DNA of 64,000 bases from positions 1 to 64,000 of the forward strand of contig NZ_SJOU01000002.1 in NCBI RefSeq assembly GCF_012027725.1. Direction: 5' to 3'. Below are positions 57,400-64,000 of this stretch, piece after piece. Source of the stretch: Olsenella sp. SW781. Its GTDB lineage: Bacteria > Actinomycetota > Coriobacteriia > Coriobacteriales > Atopobiaceae. Each line of letters starts with the position of its first letter. Position 1 is the first letter of the stretch. A model generated the notes under the pieces. That model searched no databases, was not told where the DNA came from, and saw only the letters and a program-made list of their open reading frames with translations. Made by a program: the position numbers and the translations under genes.

Positions 57400-58956
57400 G
57401 TGCCCCCAATAACCATATTGGAGCAAAATCAGAACTGTTGCTTGTCGTTCTTTGATTTCCGCAGCAGCTTTGAAAAATCAAAGCCGCCGTTTCTTTTTAT
57501 TTTTGATAAAACCACCGCTCGAGTCGATCCATGTGATCCCGCAGGTGCATTCTGCCAAGTTCTCATCAGACTTCGGGAATTATTGCATTCAGGCGTTGAC
57601 GGGATAAACAAGAGCGACTATTTCGATGAGTTCACCGCATATTGGAGTTATAACAGTAGCTTTAAGGGCATCTTTTTTTCATGCGCTAATGTCAGCGATG
57701 AATTCAAAGAACTCGTGGTAGCTCCAAGCGATATTCCAAAGGGATGGCTTATCGCCGACTCTAAAGAAGCCGCCGAACGATATGTTGGCAGTTCATTAGA
57801 TGACGCCATGATCAAAGCATGTATCTATGTTCCTTTAGATCAGGAATTGCGATATCCGTTTCCAGATGGTCGAGCTGAGTGGATTGACGTCATATCCTCT
57901 TCCTGCCCCTGTGGCAACCAGCTCCGAAGTGCCCTCAGAAAGGCTGGACGCAATCCTTTGGTAGTATTGTTCTCACAACCTGCCAAAAACGGAAGGGTCC
58001 TTGCTGCGCTTGTATTTAATTTTGAGGCATTCAATTCTAAAGCAGCCCTTCAGAAAGGTTTGTTTGAACTGAGATATCTGGATGACGAAATGACAGATTC
58101 TGAGTTCAATGCGAAGCTGCGATCATTAAGCAGGACAATCAAGCCTGGTCAGCTCGCGAGAGCTCATGTCGAGGATCTGCGCGGCAGTAGACTTCTGAAC
58201 AGGGGCGGCGTCGGTCGAATGCTCGACTTTGATTCCGTGCTAATGTTGGGATGTGGGTCGCTAGGTTCGGTCGCTGCCGATGCCTTTGCTAGATTGGGAG
58301 TGAAAAGCCTCACTTTAGTTGATAATGATTTCATAATGCCGGAAAATGTCGCGCGTCATATCTGTGGCCTGGATAATGTGATGATCAATAAGGCGGTTGC
58401 CACGAGAAACCGCATCCGCTTGTTAGCCCCGTGGTGTGAGTGCGTGCCTCAAGCGCAGGATATTCACCTTTATCTTGATTCTCTCACCGATTCATCCCCA
58501 AAACCCGGGTTAGTTGTAGTGGCGACCGGTTCGCTATCTACAGAGCTGCATGCCTTTAAAATATGGAGGGACCTCTACCCGGATACTCCAATCATGGCAA
58601 TATGGATGGAACCATATGGGGTTGCGGCTCATGCACTTTTGCTGAACTCCCCAACCGCGCTCGATAAGTTAGCACTTAATGACAATGCTGAATTCGATGG
58701 AGGAATTGTTATTAATGCTAACGAGCTCTCGAAGCGTGAGTCGGGATGTGCTTCAACATTTGTTCCCTATGCAGGTTCTGACGTGTTAATTTTCGTTAAT
58801 ACGCTACTCAGCGTTATTCCGAATTGCATAAATTCATGCGATGGATACCGCTTCGATTGGTTCGGAAAACTATCAGTCTCCCATAATTATCCAGTGTTGC
58901 TTCGTGATGGGGCGCTCGAGCATCACGATTATTCTTTCGAGATAGTGAGGCTGTGA
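57400..58956 (+). CDS. E1-like (ThiF-fold) adenylyltransferase part of an E2-E1 fusion, 518 aa
   Basis: The C-terminal half is an E1/ThiF domain: nucleotide loop VLMLGCGSLGSVAADAFARL (from about 281), acidic strand end TLVDNDFIMPENVARHICGL, Lys in NKAVATRNRIRLLAPW. A candidate thioester Cys lies in ESGCASTFVPY (about 449). The N-terminal 250 residues (from CCLSFFDFRSSFEKSKPPF) would be the rest of the E2 part and a linker. The GTG at 57400 is only the first open codon; the native start is probably upstream in the E2 fragment. JAB follows with TGATTTG spacing. Confidence 0.8.
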   Translation: MPPITILEQNQNCCLSFFDFRSSFEKSKPPFLFIFDKTTARVDPCDPAGAFCQVLIRLRELLHSGVDGINKSDYFDEFTAYWSYNSSFKGIFFSCANVSDEFKELVVAPSDIPKGWLIADSKEAAERYVGSSLDDAMIKACIYVPLDQELRYPFPDGRAEWIDVISSSCPCGNQLRSALRKAGRNPLVVLFSQPAKNGRVLAALVFNFEAFNSKAALQKGLFELRYLDDEMTDSEFNAKLRSLSRTIKPGQLARAHVEDLRGSRLLNRGGVGRMLDFDSVLMLGCGSLGSVAADAFARLGVKSLTLVDNDFIMPENVARHICGLDNVMINKAVATRNRIRLLAPWCECVPQAQDIHLYLDSLTDSSPKPGLVVVATGSLSTELHAFKIWRDLYPDTPIMAIWMEPYGVAAHALLLNSPTALDKLALNDNAEFDGGIVINANELSKRESGCASTFVPYAGSDVLIFVNTLLSVIPNCINSCDGYRFDWFGKLSVSHNYPVLLRDGALEHHDYSFEIVRL

Positions 58957-58957
58957 T

Positions 58958-59443
58958 TTGATTCAGATTTCACTCGATGAAAGATTCTCTCTTTCTATTG
59001 CCTCAGAAGCGATAAACAGGTTGCAGGATTATCTTAAAGATGCAGGTTTTAATAGCGAATCCGGAGGGATTCTGCTCGGCTGCCAACAGGAAAATTCGCT
59101 TGATTGTTTCATTCTAGACTTCACACTTCCAAATCCTGAGGACGACGCAGGTCCATATTACTTCGTGAGAAAAGCTCGACCCGCAGAAAAATTAATTGAA
59201 CGCATCTGGCATAAGAGTAATGGGAAAATCAATTATATTGGCGAATGGCATACACACAATGAGGATAGGCCAACCCCTTCGTCAACCGATATGGCTCTTT
59301 TGCGTCAAGCTGCAACGTCGGGCGCCAGTCCGTACGGCTTTGTTTTTTTAATTATTATTGGGAATAATCGAGAGGCGTTCTTAGCTTTTACACGCACTGG
59401 CGAACGTGTAGAAAAAATCAAATCAACCTATTTTTGCTGCTAA
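58958..59443 (+). CDS. JAMM/JAB-type deconjugating metallopeptidase (Cap3-like), 161 aa
   Basis: JAMM motif: Glu in SESGGILLG (about 34), His98 and His100 in GEWHTHNEDRPTPSSTD, Ser108 and Asp111. This is the exact E...HxH-x7-S-x2-D zinc site. In CBASS type II and related operons such enzymes cleave a modifier from its target after E1/E2 conjugation. The TTG start follows GTGAGGCTGTGA and is 1 bp after the E1 stop. Length fits Cap3-type proteins. Confidence 0.87.
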   Translation: MIQISLDERFSLSIASEAINRLQDYLKDAGFNSESGGILLGCQQENSLDCFILDFTLPNPEDDAGPYYFVRKARPAEKLIERIWHKSNGKINYIGEWHTHNEDRPTPSSTDMALLRQAATSGASPYGFVFLIIIGNNREAFLAFTRTGERVEKIKSTYFCC

Positions 59444-59620
59444 TATATCCCGCGTTTTGCCCGAGCTTCTAATTCAGATACAGATTTGATTGAATGACTA
59501 TCTCATCTAGTAACACTTGTGGATAAAACTCTGCTGCCGCTGCATATCCCCTCGTCAGTTCATATGCCGGTGATATTGTTTTCGTGTATTGCTTTTCGGA
59601 TTGTCAACCGATTTGTGCGT

Positions 59621-61273
59621 CTAGGCGGCCGTTTCGGCCTCTTCGCCCACCTTCGGCGTCACCCTGATGCGCGAGAAGTCGAAGACGCCGCCGTGCTTTC
59701 CGTCTCGTGTGCCGCCCTTGCGCTTCACGGGGTCGATGCGGACGTCGAGCAGGAAGTCGAGCGCGGCTCGCTTGGTCGCGAGGTCGGCCTCGTGGAATGC
59801 TTTCGCCGGGTCGATGGCCTCGGCAACCTCTCGCGGCATGACGGCCCGCGTGGCCTCGTCGGCCTCGCGCCGCTGCTCTACGCGTATGGCCTCGATGCGC
59901 TCGCGTGCCCTCTCGCGTCGACCTTGCAGGTCGCGGCCCTCGATGATGCCTTCGTTATATTCTCGCTCCGCCTTCTCGATAAGGCGCTCCTGCCGGGCAA
60001 CCTCTGCCTCGTAGTCGCGCGACGCTCGTGCTCCGCGCTGGATCACGAACGACGCGCGCACCTCCTCGCGGTCGAGGTACTTCTCGACCAGCACCTCGAC
60101 GTACTTGTCCGTGTAGCTGGCGAGCGCGCACACGTGGGCGCTCTCGCCGTGCGCGTGGTTCGGGCAGACGTATGAGCCGCCCTTGCCACCTTGGATGTGG
60201 AGCGTGTGGCCGCAGACGCCGCAACGGAACAGCCCGCTGCCGATGTGGCGGCGCACCTTCGGCGACATGAGGTTGGTGCGGCGGGCGGAGTCGTCGAGCA
60301 CGTCCTGCACGCGCCACCACGTCTCGCGGTCGATGATGGGCTCCCACGCGCCGCTGACCGGGTGGCCGTCCCCGTCGAGCCACAGCATCGAGTACCACTT
60401 GCCGGAGCCGTCGCCGCCCTTCTTGCTCTTCGAGGTGGGCGTGTACCCGACGTAGGCCGCGTACTTCGGGTTTCGCAGCATGAGCCGCACGGTAGCCGAG
60501 TACCACGGCTGCTCGGGCGGCAGCTCGCGGGGCCGGTCAGGGTGCGCCTTATTGAACTCGACGGCCTTTGTGTATGCGGGCCTTGGGACGCACGGCACAT
60601 CTTCAAGGCCGTCCTCCGCCTCGCCCGATAGGGCACGCGCGATGGCGTCGAGCGACGCGCCGCGAAGAAATGCCCGGTAGACGGCGCGCACGACCTCGGC
60701 CTCGTCCTCGACGACGCGGGCCACGCGCAGCCGTCCCTGCTCGTCGCGGTGCATCTCACGAACGTAGCCGATGGGTCGCGCGCCGGTGAAGAGCAGGCCC
60801 TTGTCGGCGCGGTCCTTGTTCGCCGCCCGCTGTCGCTCGCCCTTGTGCGCCACCTCGTAGGCGGCGAACGTGGCGCGCATTCGCAGGAACAGCTCGCCCA
60901 TCGGAGAGCGCGTGTCGAGCGCCATGTCGCCGCCCTTGGCGTCGGCCATGTCGAGTCCGTGGTACTTGCACTGATCGAGCCACCATTCTAGTTGGCGGGG
61001 CTGGCGTGTGAGGCGGTCGATGTCCCAAAAAATCACAGCGTTGATGCTGCCGTCCTCGACGGCACGCGTCATCCGCTCGTACTCCGGCCGCTTGCCTCCG
61101 GGTTTGCTCGCCGATACGGAGTTGTCGCAGAAGACCTCCTCGACGGGCCACCCGGCGCGCTCGGCCCACTCGCGGCAGTATTTCTCTTGGCGCTCCACGC
61201 CCTCCTCGCGGCCGGTCGCATCGAGCGATATACGGGTGTAAATCGCGGCCCTGACGTGTTTCGCCTGTCTCAT
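59621..61273 (-). CDS. Large serine recombinase (integrase of the element), 550 aa
   Basis: The resolvase domain begins HVRAAIYTRISLDATGREEG; the nucleophile is Ser16. RQEKYCREWAERAGWPVEEV and FWDIDRLTRQPRQLEWWLDQ follow. The recombinase domain is IGYVREMHRDEQGRLRVARV onward, then a zinc ribbon (LFRCGVCGHTLHIQGG, YVCPNHAH, about 347-375) and a coiled coil. The ATG at 61273 follows CAGGGAGAGACGGCAT; TTG at 61294 is less likely. It lies 50 bp from attR and points inwards, as usual for these integrases. Confidence 0.94.
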   Translation of the reverse strand: MRQAKHVRAAIYTRISLDATGREEGVERQEKYCREWAERAGWPVEEVFCDNSVSASKPGGKRPEYERMTRAVEDGSINAVIFWDIDRLTRQPRQLEWWLDQCKYHGLDMADAKGGDMALDTRSPMGELFLRMRATFAAYEVAHKGERQRAANKDRADKGLLFTGARPIGYVREMHRDEQGRLRVARVVEDEAEVVRAVYRAFLRGASLDAIARALSGEAEDGLEDVPCVPRPAYTKAVEFNKAHPDRPRELPPEQPWYSATVRLMLRNPKYAAYVGYTPTSKSKKGGDGSGKWYSMLWLDGDGHPVSGAWEPIIDRETWWRVQDVLDDSARRTNLMSPKVRRHIGSGLFRCGVCGHTLHIQGGKGGSYVCPNHAHGESAHVCALASYTDKYVEVLVEKYLDREEVRASFVIQRGARASRDYEAEVARQERLIEKAEREYNEGIIEGRDLQGRRERARERIEAIRVEQRREADEATRAVMPREVAEAIDPAKAFHEADLATKRAALDFLLDVRIDPVKRKGGTRDGKHGGVFDFSRIRVTPKVGEEAETAA

Positions 61274-61320
61274 ATGCCGTCTCTCCCTGAACAAGTTTGT
61301 GCTGTTCAGGCCTTATTTTA

Positions 61321-61348
61321 TCGCATTCACCTATCTAGCGGAAGATGA
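61321..61348 (+). other. attR: element right half-site plus GA core
   Basis: The half-site TCGCATTCACCTATCTAGCG and AAGAT is followed by the GA core (61347-61348) and host sequence GAAGAGCC. Read in reverse it matches the left half-site at 20 of 26 bases, with AGGTGAAT identical. Confidence 0.82.
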
Positions 61349-62267
61349 GAAGAGCCAGCCGGAGATGGACAAGCTCCTCAAGATGTGCGAGATCTTCGAC
61401 TGCACGCTCGACGAGCTCGTGACGGGCAACCTCACCGGCCGCACCGCGCCCGCGACGGCCGCGCCCATCCCCGCCGGCCCGCCCACCGACGTCTGCGGCT
61501 ACGAGGAGCACTGGCGCATGATGGCGCTCAAGGTCCCCACCGGCGTGGCCCTCATCCTTCTGGGCATCGCGCTCGGCCTGCTCTTCGAGGGCTCGGTCGA
61601 GCTGGCGTCCTGGAATGGGCGCGACGGCCTCTTCGTGATCATCGTGCTCGTGGGCATCCTCGCTGGCCTCGCGTTTCTCGTGCCCGCGGGCATGGAGCAC
61701 ACGGCGTTCCAGAAGGCGCACCCCTACGTGGAGGACTTCTACACCGACGAGGACCGCGCCGCAGCCCGCCGGCAGTTCTCGACGGCGCTCATCGCTGGCC
61801 TCGCGCTCATCTTTGCGGGCATCGGCTGCCTGCTCATGCTCGAGAGGACGGCGGAGAACTGGGGGCTCTTCTTCCTCATGTTCTTCATCGCCCTGGGCGT
61901 GTGGTGGATCGTTCGCGGCGGCATGCTGCTCGGGCGCGTCAACGTCGAGGAGTACAACCGCTCCATCGCAGAAGACCTCGAGGTGGAGGATATCGTATCC
62001 GCAGAGCTGGACGAGGCGCAGCGCGAGGCTCTTCTCGCCCAGAGGCGGCGTGGCAAGAAGCTCGGCGCCGTGTGCGGCGTCATCATGATCGTGGCCACGA
62101 TTGTGGGCCTGGCGCTTCTCTTTGCGCCGGTGTTCTCGGCGCCAAACATGGACTCCTGGACCCCGGAGGGCACCTCGGCCATGTGGTTCTGGGTGGCCTG
62201 GCCGGTGGGTGGCCTCGTCTGCGGCATCGTGACGCTGCTCTGGGAGGCGTTCGGCCGGGAAGAGTGA
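61349..62267 (+). pseudogene. XRE membrane regulator, 3' part, separated by the element
   Basis: Continues the gene broken at 48377: KSQPEMDKLLKMCEIFDCTL then the linker (TAPATAAPIPAGPP) and four or more membrane helices (VALILLGIALGLLFEG, LFVIIVLVGILAGLAFLVPA, and others). Without the HTH it cannot act as a DNA-binding regulator. An in-frame start at 61299 within the element could express it, since the frame is open back to there. The whole gene would be 343 aa. Confidence 0.88.
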
Positions 62268-62270
62268 CGA

Positions 62271-62375
62271 TGAAAAGGGGACGGGTTATTTCTCTCAGGG
62301 AATTTGGGACAGGTTATGCCCCGAGGGCATAACCTGTCCCAAATTCCCTGAGAGAAATAACCCGTCCCCTTTTCA
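62271..62375. repeat. Family D palindrome with 51-bp perfect arms, second copy
   Basis: Arms 62271-62321 and 62325-62375 are exact reverse complements around CGA. It shares AAAAGGGGACGGGTTATTTC and CTCTCAGGGA with the element at 46216; the inner parts differ (GGTTATGCCC against GGCCTGAGGC). Its right arm contains the stop codon of the minus-strand sirtuin gene. Confidence 0.96.
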
Positions 62376-63230
62376 AATCACTTCCGCTGCGCCCACGTCG
62401 AGAAGGATGCTCTGCTCGGCGATTTCCGCCGGAGCCACGGCCTCCCCAAGGTTCACGCAGGCGTAGGTGGCGCGCGGGTTCTCGGCTGCCATGCGCCAGA
62501 AGGGGTACTTAATGATGACGGGGGTGTTGGCGCCCACGCCGATCTCAAGGAGCAGCAGGCGCGAGCCCCGGTGACGGCGGACGAAGTCCCGGTAGTGGGT
62601 CGCGGCGGCGTGCCATCCCTCGTCCTCCACGAAGGTGTCGTCCGCGCGCAGGTTCATGGTCATGGGCGCCCCGCAGACGGGGCAGCGCGGCACGAGCCCC
62701 GCGGGCACGCGCATGTCGCGCTGCTCGGCGACCATGCGCAGCACCGCGGCCTCGTTGTCGTAGGTGCGCGCGTGGCACGGGACGCCGCACTGCCACAGGC
62801 CGTAGTCGCCCTGCGTGTAGAAGAGGCGCCCCTTGGGAAAGCCCGCGCGCTGGAAGCAGTGGTCCACGTTGGTGGTGAGGACGAAGAAGTCCTTCTCGCC
62901 CAGCGCCTCGAGCAGGTGCTCGTAGAGCGGGGTGGGCACCGGGTCGTAGCGGTTGATCTTGATGTAGCGGCTCCAGTACGCCCAGCGCTCCTCCTCGGAC
63001 GGGAAGGGGAAGAACCCGCCGGAGTACATGTCCGTGAAGCCGTACTTCTCGATGAAGTCGGAGAAATGCTCGCGGAAGCGCGCGCCGGAGTATGTGAGCC
63101 CGGCTGCTGTGGAGAGCCCGGCCCCGGCTCCCACGAGCACGGCGTCCGCAGCGTCAAGCGCGTCGGCGAGCCGCTCGAGCTCCGTCGAGGAGCTCCTGGT
63201 AGATGCGCTGGTCAGAGTCGAGAAAAACAT
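62373..63230 (-). CDS. SirTM-type (class M) sirtuin, protein ADP-ribosyltransferase, 285 aa
   Basis: NAD-binding GAGAGLSTAAGLTYSG, TTNVDHCFQRAGFP and CPVCGAPMTMNLR are sirtuin motifs in the bacterial SirTM variant. Four Cys (CGVPC and CPVCG) form a zinc site. SirTM enzymes ADP-ribosylate a lipoylated carrier (GcvH-L) and act with a linked macrodomain hydrolase. The ATG overlaps the macrodomain gene by 77 bp. The stop lies in a palindrome arm. No GcvH-L or lipoate ligase is in the window. Confidence 0.85.
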   Translation of the reverse strand: MFFSTLTSASTRSSSTELERLADALDAADAVLVGAGAGLSTAAGLTYSGARFREHFSDFIEKYGFTDMYSGGFFPFPSEEERWAYWSRYIKINRYDPVPTPLYEHLLEALGEKDFFVLTTNVDHCFQRAGFPKGRLFYTQGDYGLWQCGVPCHARTYDNEAAVLRMVAEQRDMRVPAGLVPRCPVCGAPMTMNLRADDTFVEDEGWHAAATHYRDFVRRHRGSRLLLLEIGVGANTPVIIKYPFWRMAAENPRATYACVNLGEAVAPAEIAEQSILLDVGAAEVI

Positions 63231-63978
63231 CGAAGATCACCTTGAGCCCGTGGTCGGTGTATACGAGGTGGTCGAGGACGGCGCGCTCGGCGACGCGCGC
63301 CGCCTCCTCCTGCGGAAAGCCGAAGACACCCGTTGAGATGCAGCAGAACGCAAGCGTGGAGATGCCGCGGCGCGTTGCCTCCTCGAGGCACGCCCGGTAG
63401 CAGCTGGCGAGAAGAACCTCGTCGTGCGGGGTTGGACGGCCGTCCCGCACGATGGGTCCCACGGTGTGGAACACGTACCGGCACGGCAGATTGTGCGCGG
63501 ACGTGACTTTGACCTCGCCCGTGGGCTCGGCATGCCCCTGCGCCGCCATGAGGCGCGCGCAGTCCAGGCGCAGCTGCATGCCGGCGTAGGTGTGTATCGC
63601 GTTGTCGATGCAGTGGTGCCCGGGCACAAAGCACCCGAGCATCTGGTCGTTGGCGGCGTTCACGACGGCGTCTGCCGCGAGGCGCGTGATGTCGCCGCGC
63701 CAGAGCGCCACGCGCGAGAACACGGGGTCCGCGGCGTCGACGGGCGGGAGCGCCGTCGCGTCGACCGCCCCGCCGCGCTCGCGCAGGCGCTCCGCGAGGT
63801 AGGCGTCCTGCACGGCCAGTGCCTCTGCCGCCACGGGCGCGGGCGGGCGAACGTTCATGAGTGCGCGCAGGAGGGCCCGCTGGTCGTCGGTGCCCTCCGG
63901 CACCACGATCTTCTCGCCGTCCTCGCGCTCCGCCAGCAGTACGTCGATGAGATAGCGCCTGCGCTCGTCCTGGGTCAT
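63154..63978 (-). CDS. SirTM-linked zinc macrodomain protein, ADP-ribosyl hydrolase, 274 aa
   Basis: The macrodomain core is RVALWRGDITRLAADAVVNA followed by ANDQMLGCFVPGHHCIDNAI; the GCFVPGHHC block is the zinc-binding insert of SirTM-linked macrodomains. CISTGVFGFPQEEAARVA is the phosphate-binding loop. The N-terminal 90 residues form a helical extension. It should remove ADP-ribose placed by the adjacent sirtuin. The ATG at 63978 lies near the right window edge; the promoter is beyond it. Confidence 0.88.
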   Translation of the reverse strand: MTQDERRRYLIDVLLAEREDGEKIVVPEGTDDQRALLRALMNVRPPAPVAAEALAVQDAYLAERLRERGGAVDATALPPVDAADPVFSRVALWRGDITRLAADAVVNAANDQMLGCFVPGHHCIDNAIHTYAGMQLRLDCARLMAAQGHAEPTGEVKVTSAHNLPCRYVFHTVGPIVRDGRPTPHDEVLLASCYRACLEEATRRGISTLAFCCISTGVFGFPQEEAARVAERAVLDHLVYTDHGLKVIFDVFLDSDQRIYQELLDGARAARRRA

Positions 63979-64000
63979 GACCGTCGCCCGCCCTTCTCGC

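Larger units (their letters stand above)
55598..59620. other. AT-richer island inside the element (ubiquitin-like conjugation plus rRNA methyltransferase)
   Basis: Composition drops sharply at the methyltransferase fragment and recovers at the recombinase gene (about 59,600). Within it, 56,231-57,396 is even more AT-rich. GAGACGC occurs at about 55579, 55599 and 55643 around the left edge, possibly a trace of the joining event. No recombinase gene for the island itself is seen. Confidence 0.65.
48376..61348. mobile_element. 12.97-kb integrative mobilizable element with large serine recombinase
   Basis: Boundaries are set by four facts: the host gene rejoins in frame when 48378-61348 is removed; the duplicated core is GA; the terminal 26 bp (48378-48403 versus reverse complement of 61321-61346) match at 20 of 26; and a serine recombinase gene lies at the right end. 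Cargo in order: HTH protein, SF3 helicase/primase, two small proteins, oriT-like hairpins, MobV-like relaxase, methyltransferase remnant, ubiquitin-like conjugation island with a Cfr-like insertion, recombinase. No type IV secretion genes are present, so transfer would need a helper. Confidence 0.9.

Noticed and set aside
57400-57402. GTG as the true start of the E1 protein
   Set aside because: It has no ribosome site, follows the terminator of the inserted cassette closely, and the E2 fragment upstream fits as the missing N-terminus.
55729-59443. Complete CBASS type II defence system
   Set aside because: No CD-NTase (cGAS-like) gene and no effector are present; only E2-E1 and JAMM components are seen, and the E2 part is broken.
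59519-60175. Plus-strand open frame across the recombinase 3' end
   Set aside because: It lies opposite the well-supported serine recombinase and has no recognisable motif or ribosome site.

Overview
The window is high-GC (roughly two thirds G+C) bacterial chromosome with many short operons, frequent GTG starts and strong GGAGG ribosome binding sites. The gene set (PriA-Def-Fmt-RsmB run, fused CydDC, DUF3793 protein with a flavodoxin, SirTM/macrodomain pair, DUF1015 protein, YgbA-like protein) and the style of the intergenic palindromes suggest a Coriobacteriia/Olsenella-like gut or oral actinobacterium. This placement is inferred from gene content only. No rRNA, tRNA or CRISPR array was recognised.

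Layout: 1-10.4 kb holds an OmpR-type response regulator, two very large MacB/FtsX-type ABC proteins, a HicAB toxin-antitoxin pair and a membrane protein. 10.6-15.8 kb is the housekeeping run priA, def, fmt, rsmB. 16-27 kb holds a membrane-anchored LuxR-type regulator, HAD phosphatases, a TPR protein, a DUF1015 protein, a phasin-like/UbiB-kinase pair, a secreted Cys-rich protein followed by an ECF sigma/RsgI-like anti-sigma pair, and a HIT protein. 27.5-32.3 kb holds a fused CydDC-type exporter, a YgbA-like protein, a DUF454 membrane protein and an HMA metal-binding protein. 32.4-37 kb is a cluster of AbiE, a TetR/methyltransferase regulon and HipBA. 37.6-43.7 kb looks like an iron regulon: flavodoxin, DUF3793 protein, a YbtPQ/IrtAB-like ABC pair and an AraC regulator, with two DtxR/IdeR-like boxes. 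43.7-48 kb holds regulators and release factor 3. 62.3-64 kb holds a SirTM sirtuin and its zinc macrodomain.

The main discovery region is 48,376-61,348. A 12.97-kb element with its own large serine recombinase, SF3 helicase/primase and MobV-like relaxase is inserted inside a membrane-anchored XRE-regulator gene. The two flanking gene pieces rejoin in frame (344 codons) across a GA dinucleotide, and the element ends are 26-bp imperfect inverted repeats, so the att sites can be placed to the base. Inside it lies an AT-richer island that follows a truncated DNA cytosine methyltransferase fragment. The island encodes a ubiquitin-conjugation-like set: an E2-E1 (Cap2-like) gene, a JAMM/JAB peptidase and a small upstream protein. 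The E2-E1 gene is itself split near the putative E2 catalytic cysteine by a still more AT-rich cassette carrying a Cfr/RlmN-like radical SAM rRNA methyltransferase. That gene is in two frames joined at an A_AAA_AAG heptamer, either a homopolymer frameshift or a programmed -1 frameshift. The result is insertions nested in insertions.

Two host-wide sequence signals also stand out. First, about twenty palindromic elements in several families, many sharing a GGGGAC[A/G]G core, sit at gene ends and sometimes inside coding sequence; some are nested in one another. Second, the 9-mer GGCGAGAAG (often extended to GGCGAGAAGRAC) was found by eye about 28 times in the host DNA and not at all in the inserted 13-kb element, as expected of a host-specific recognition motif.
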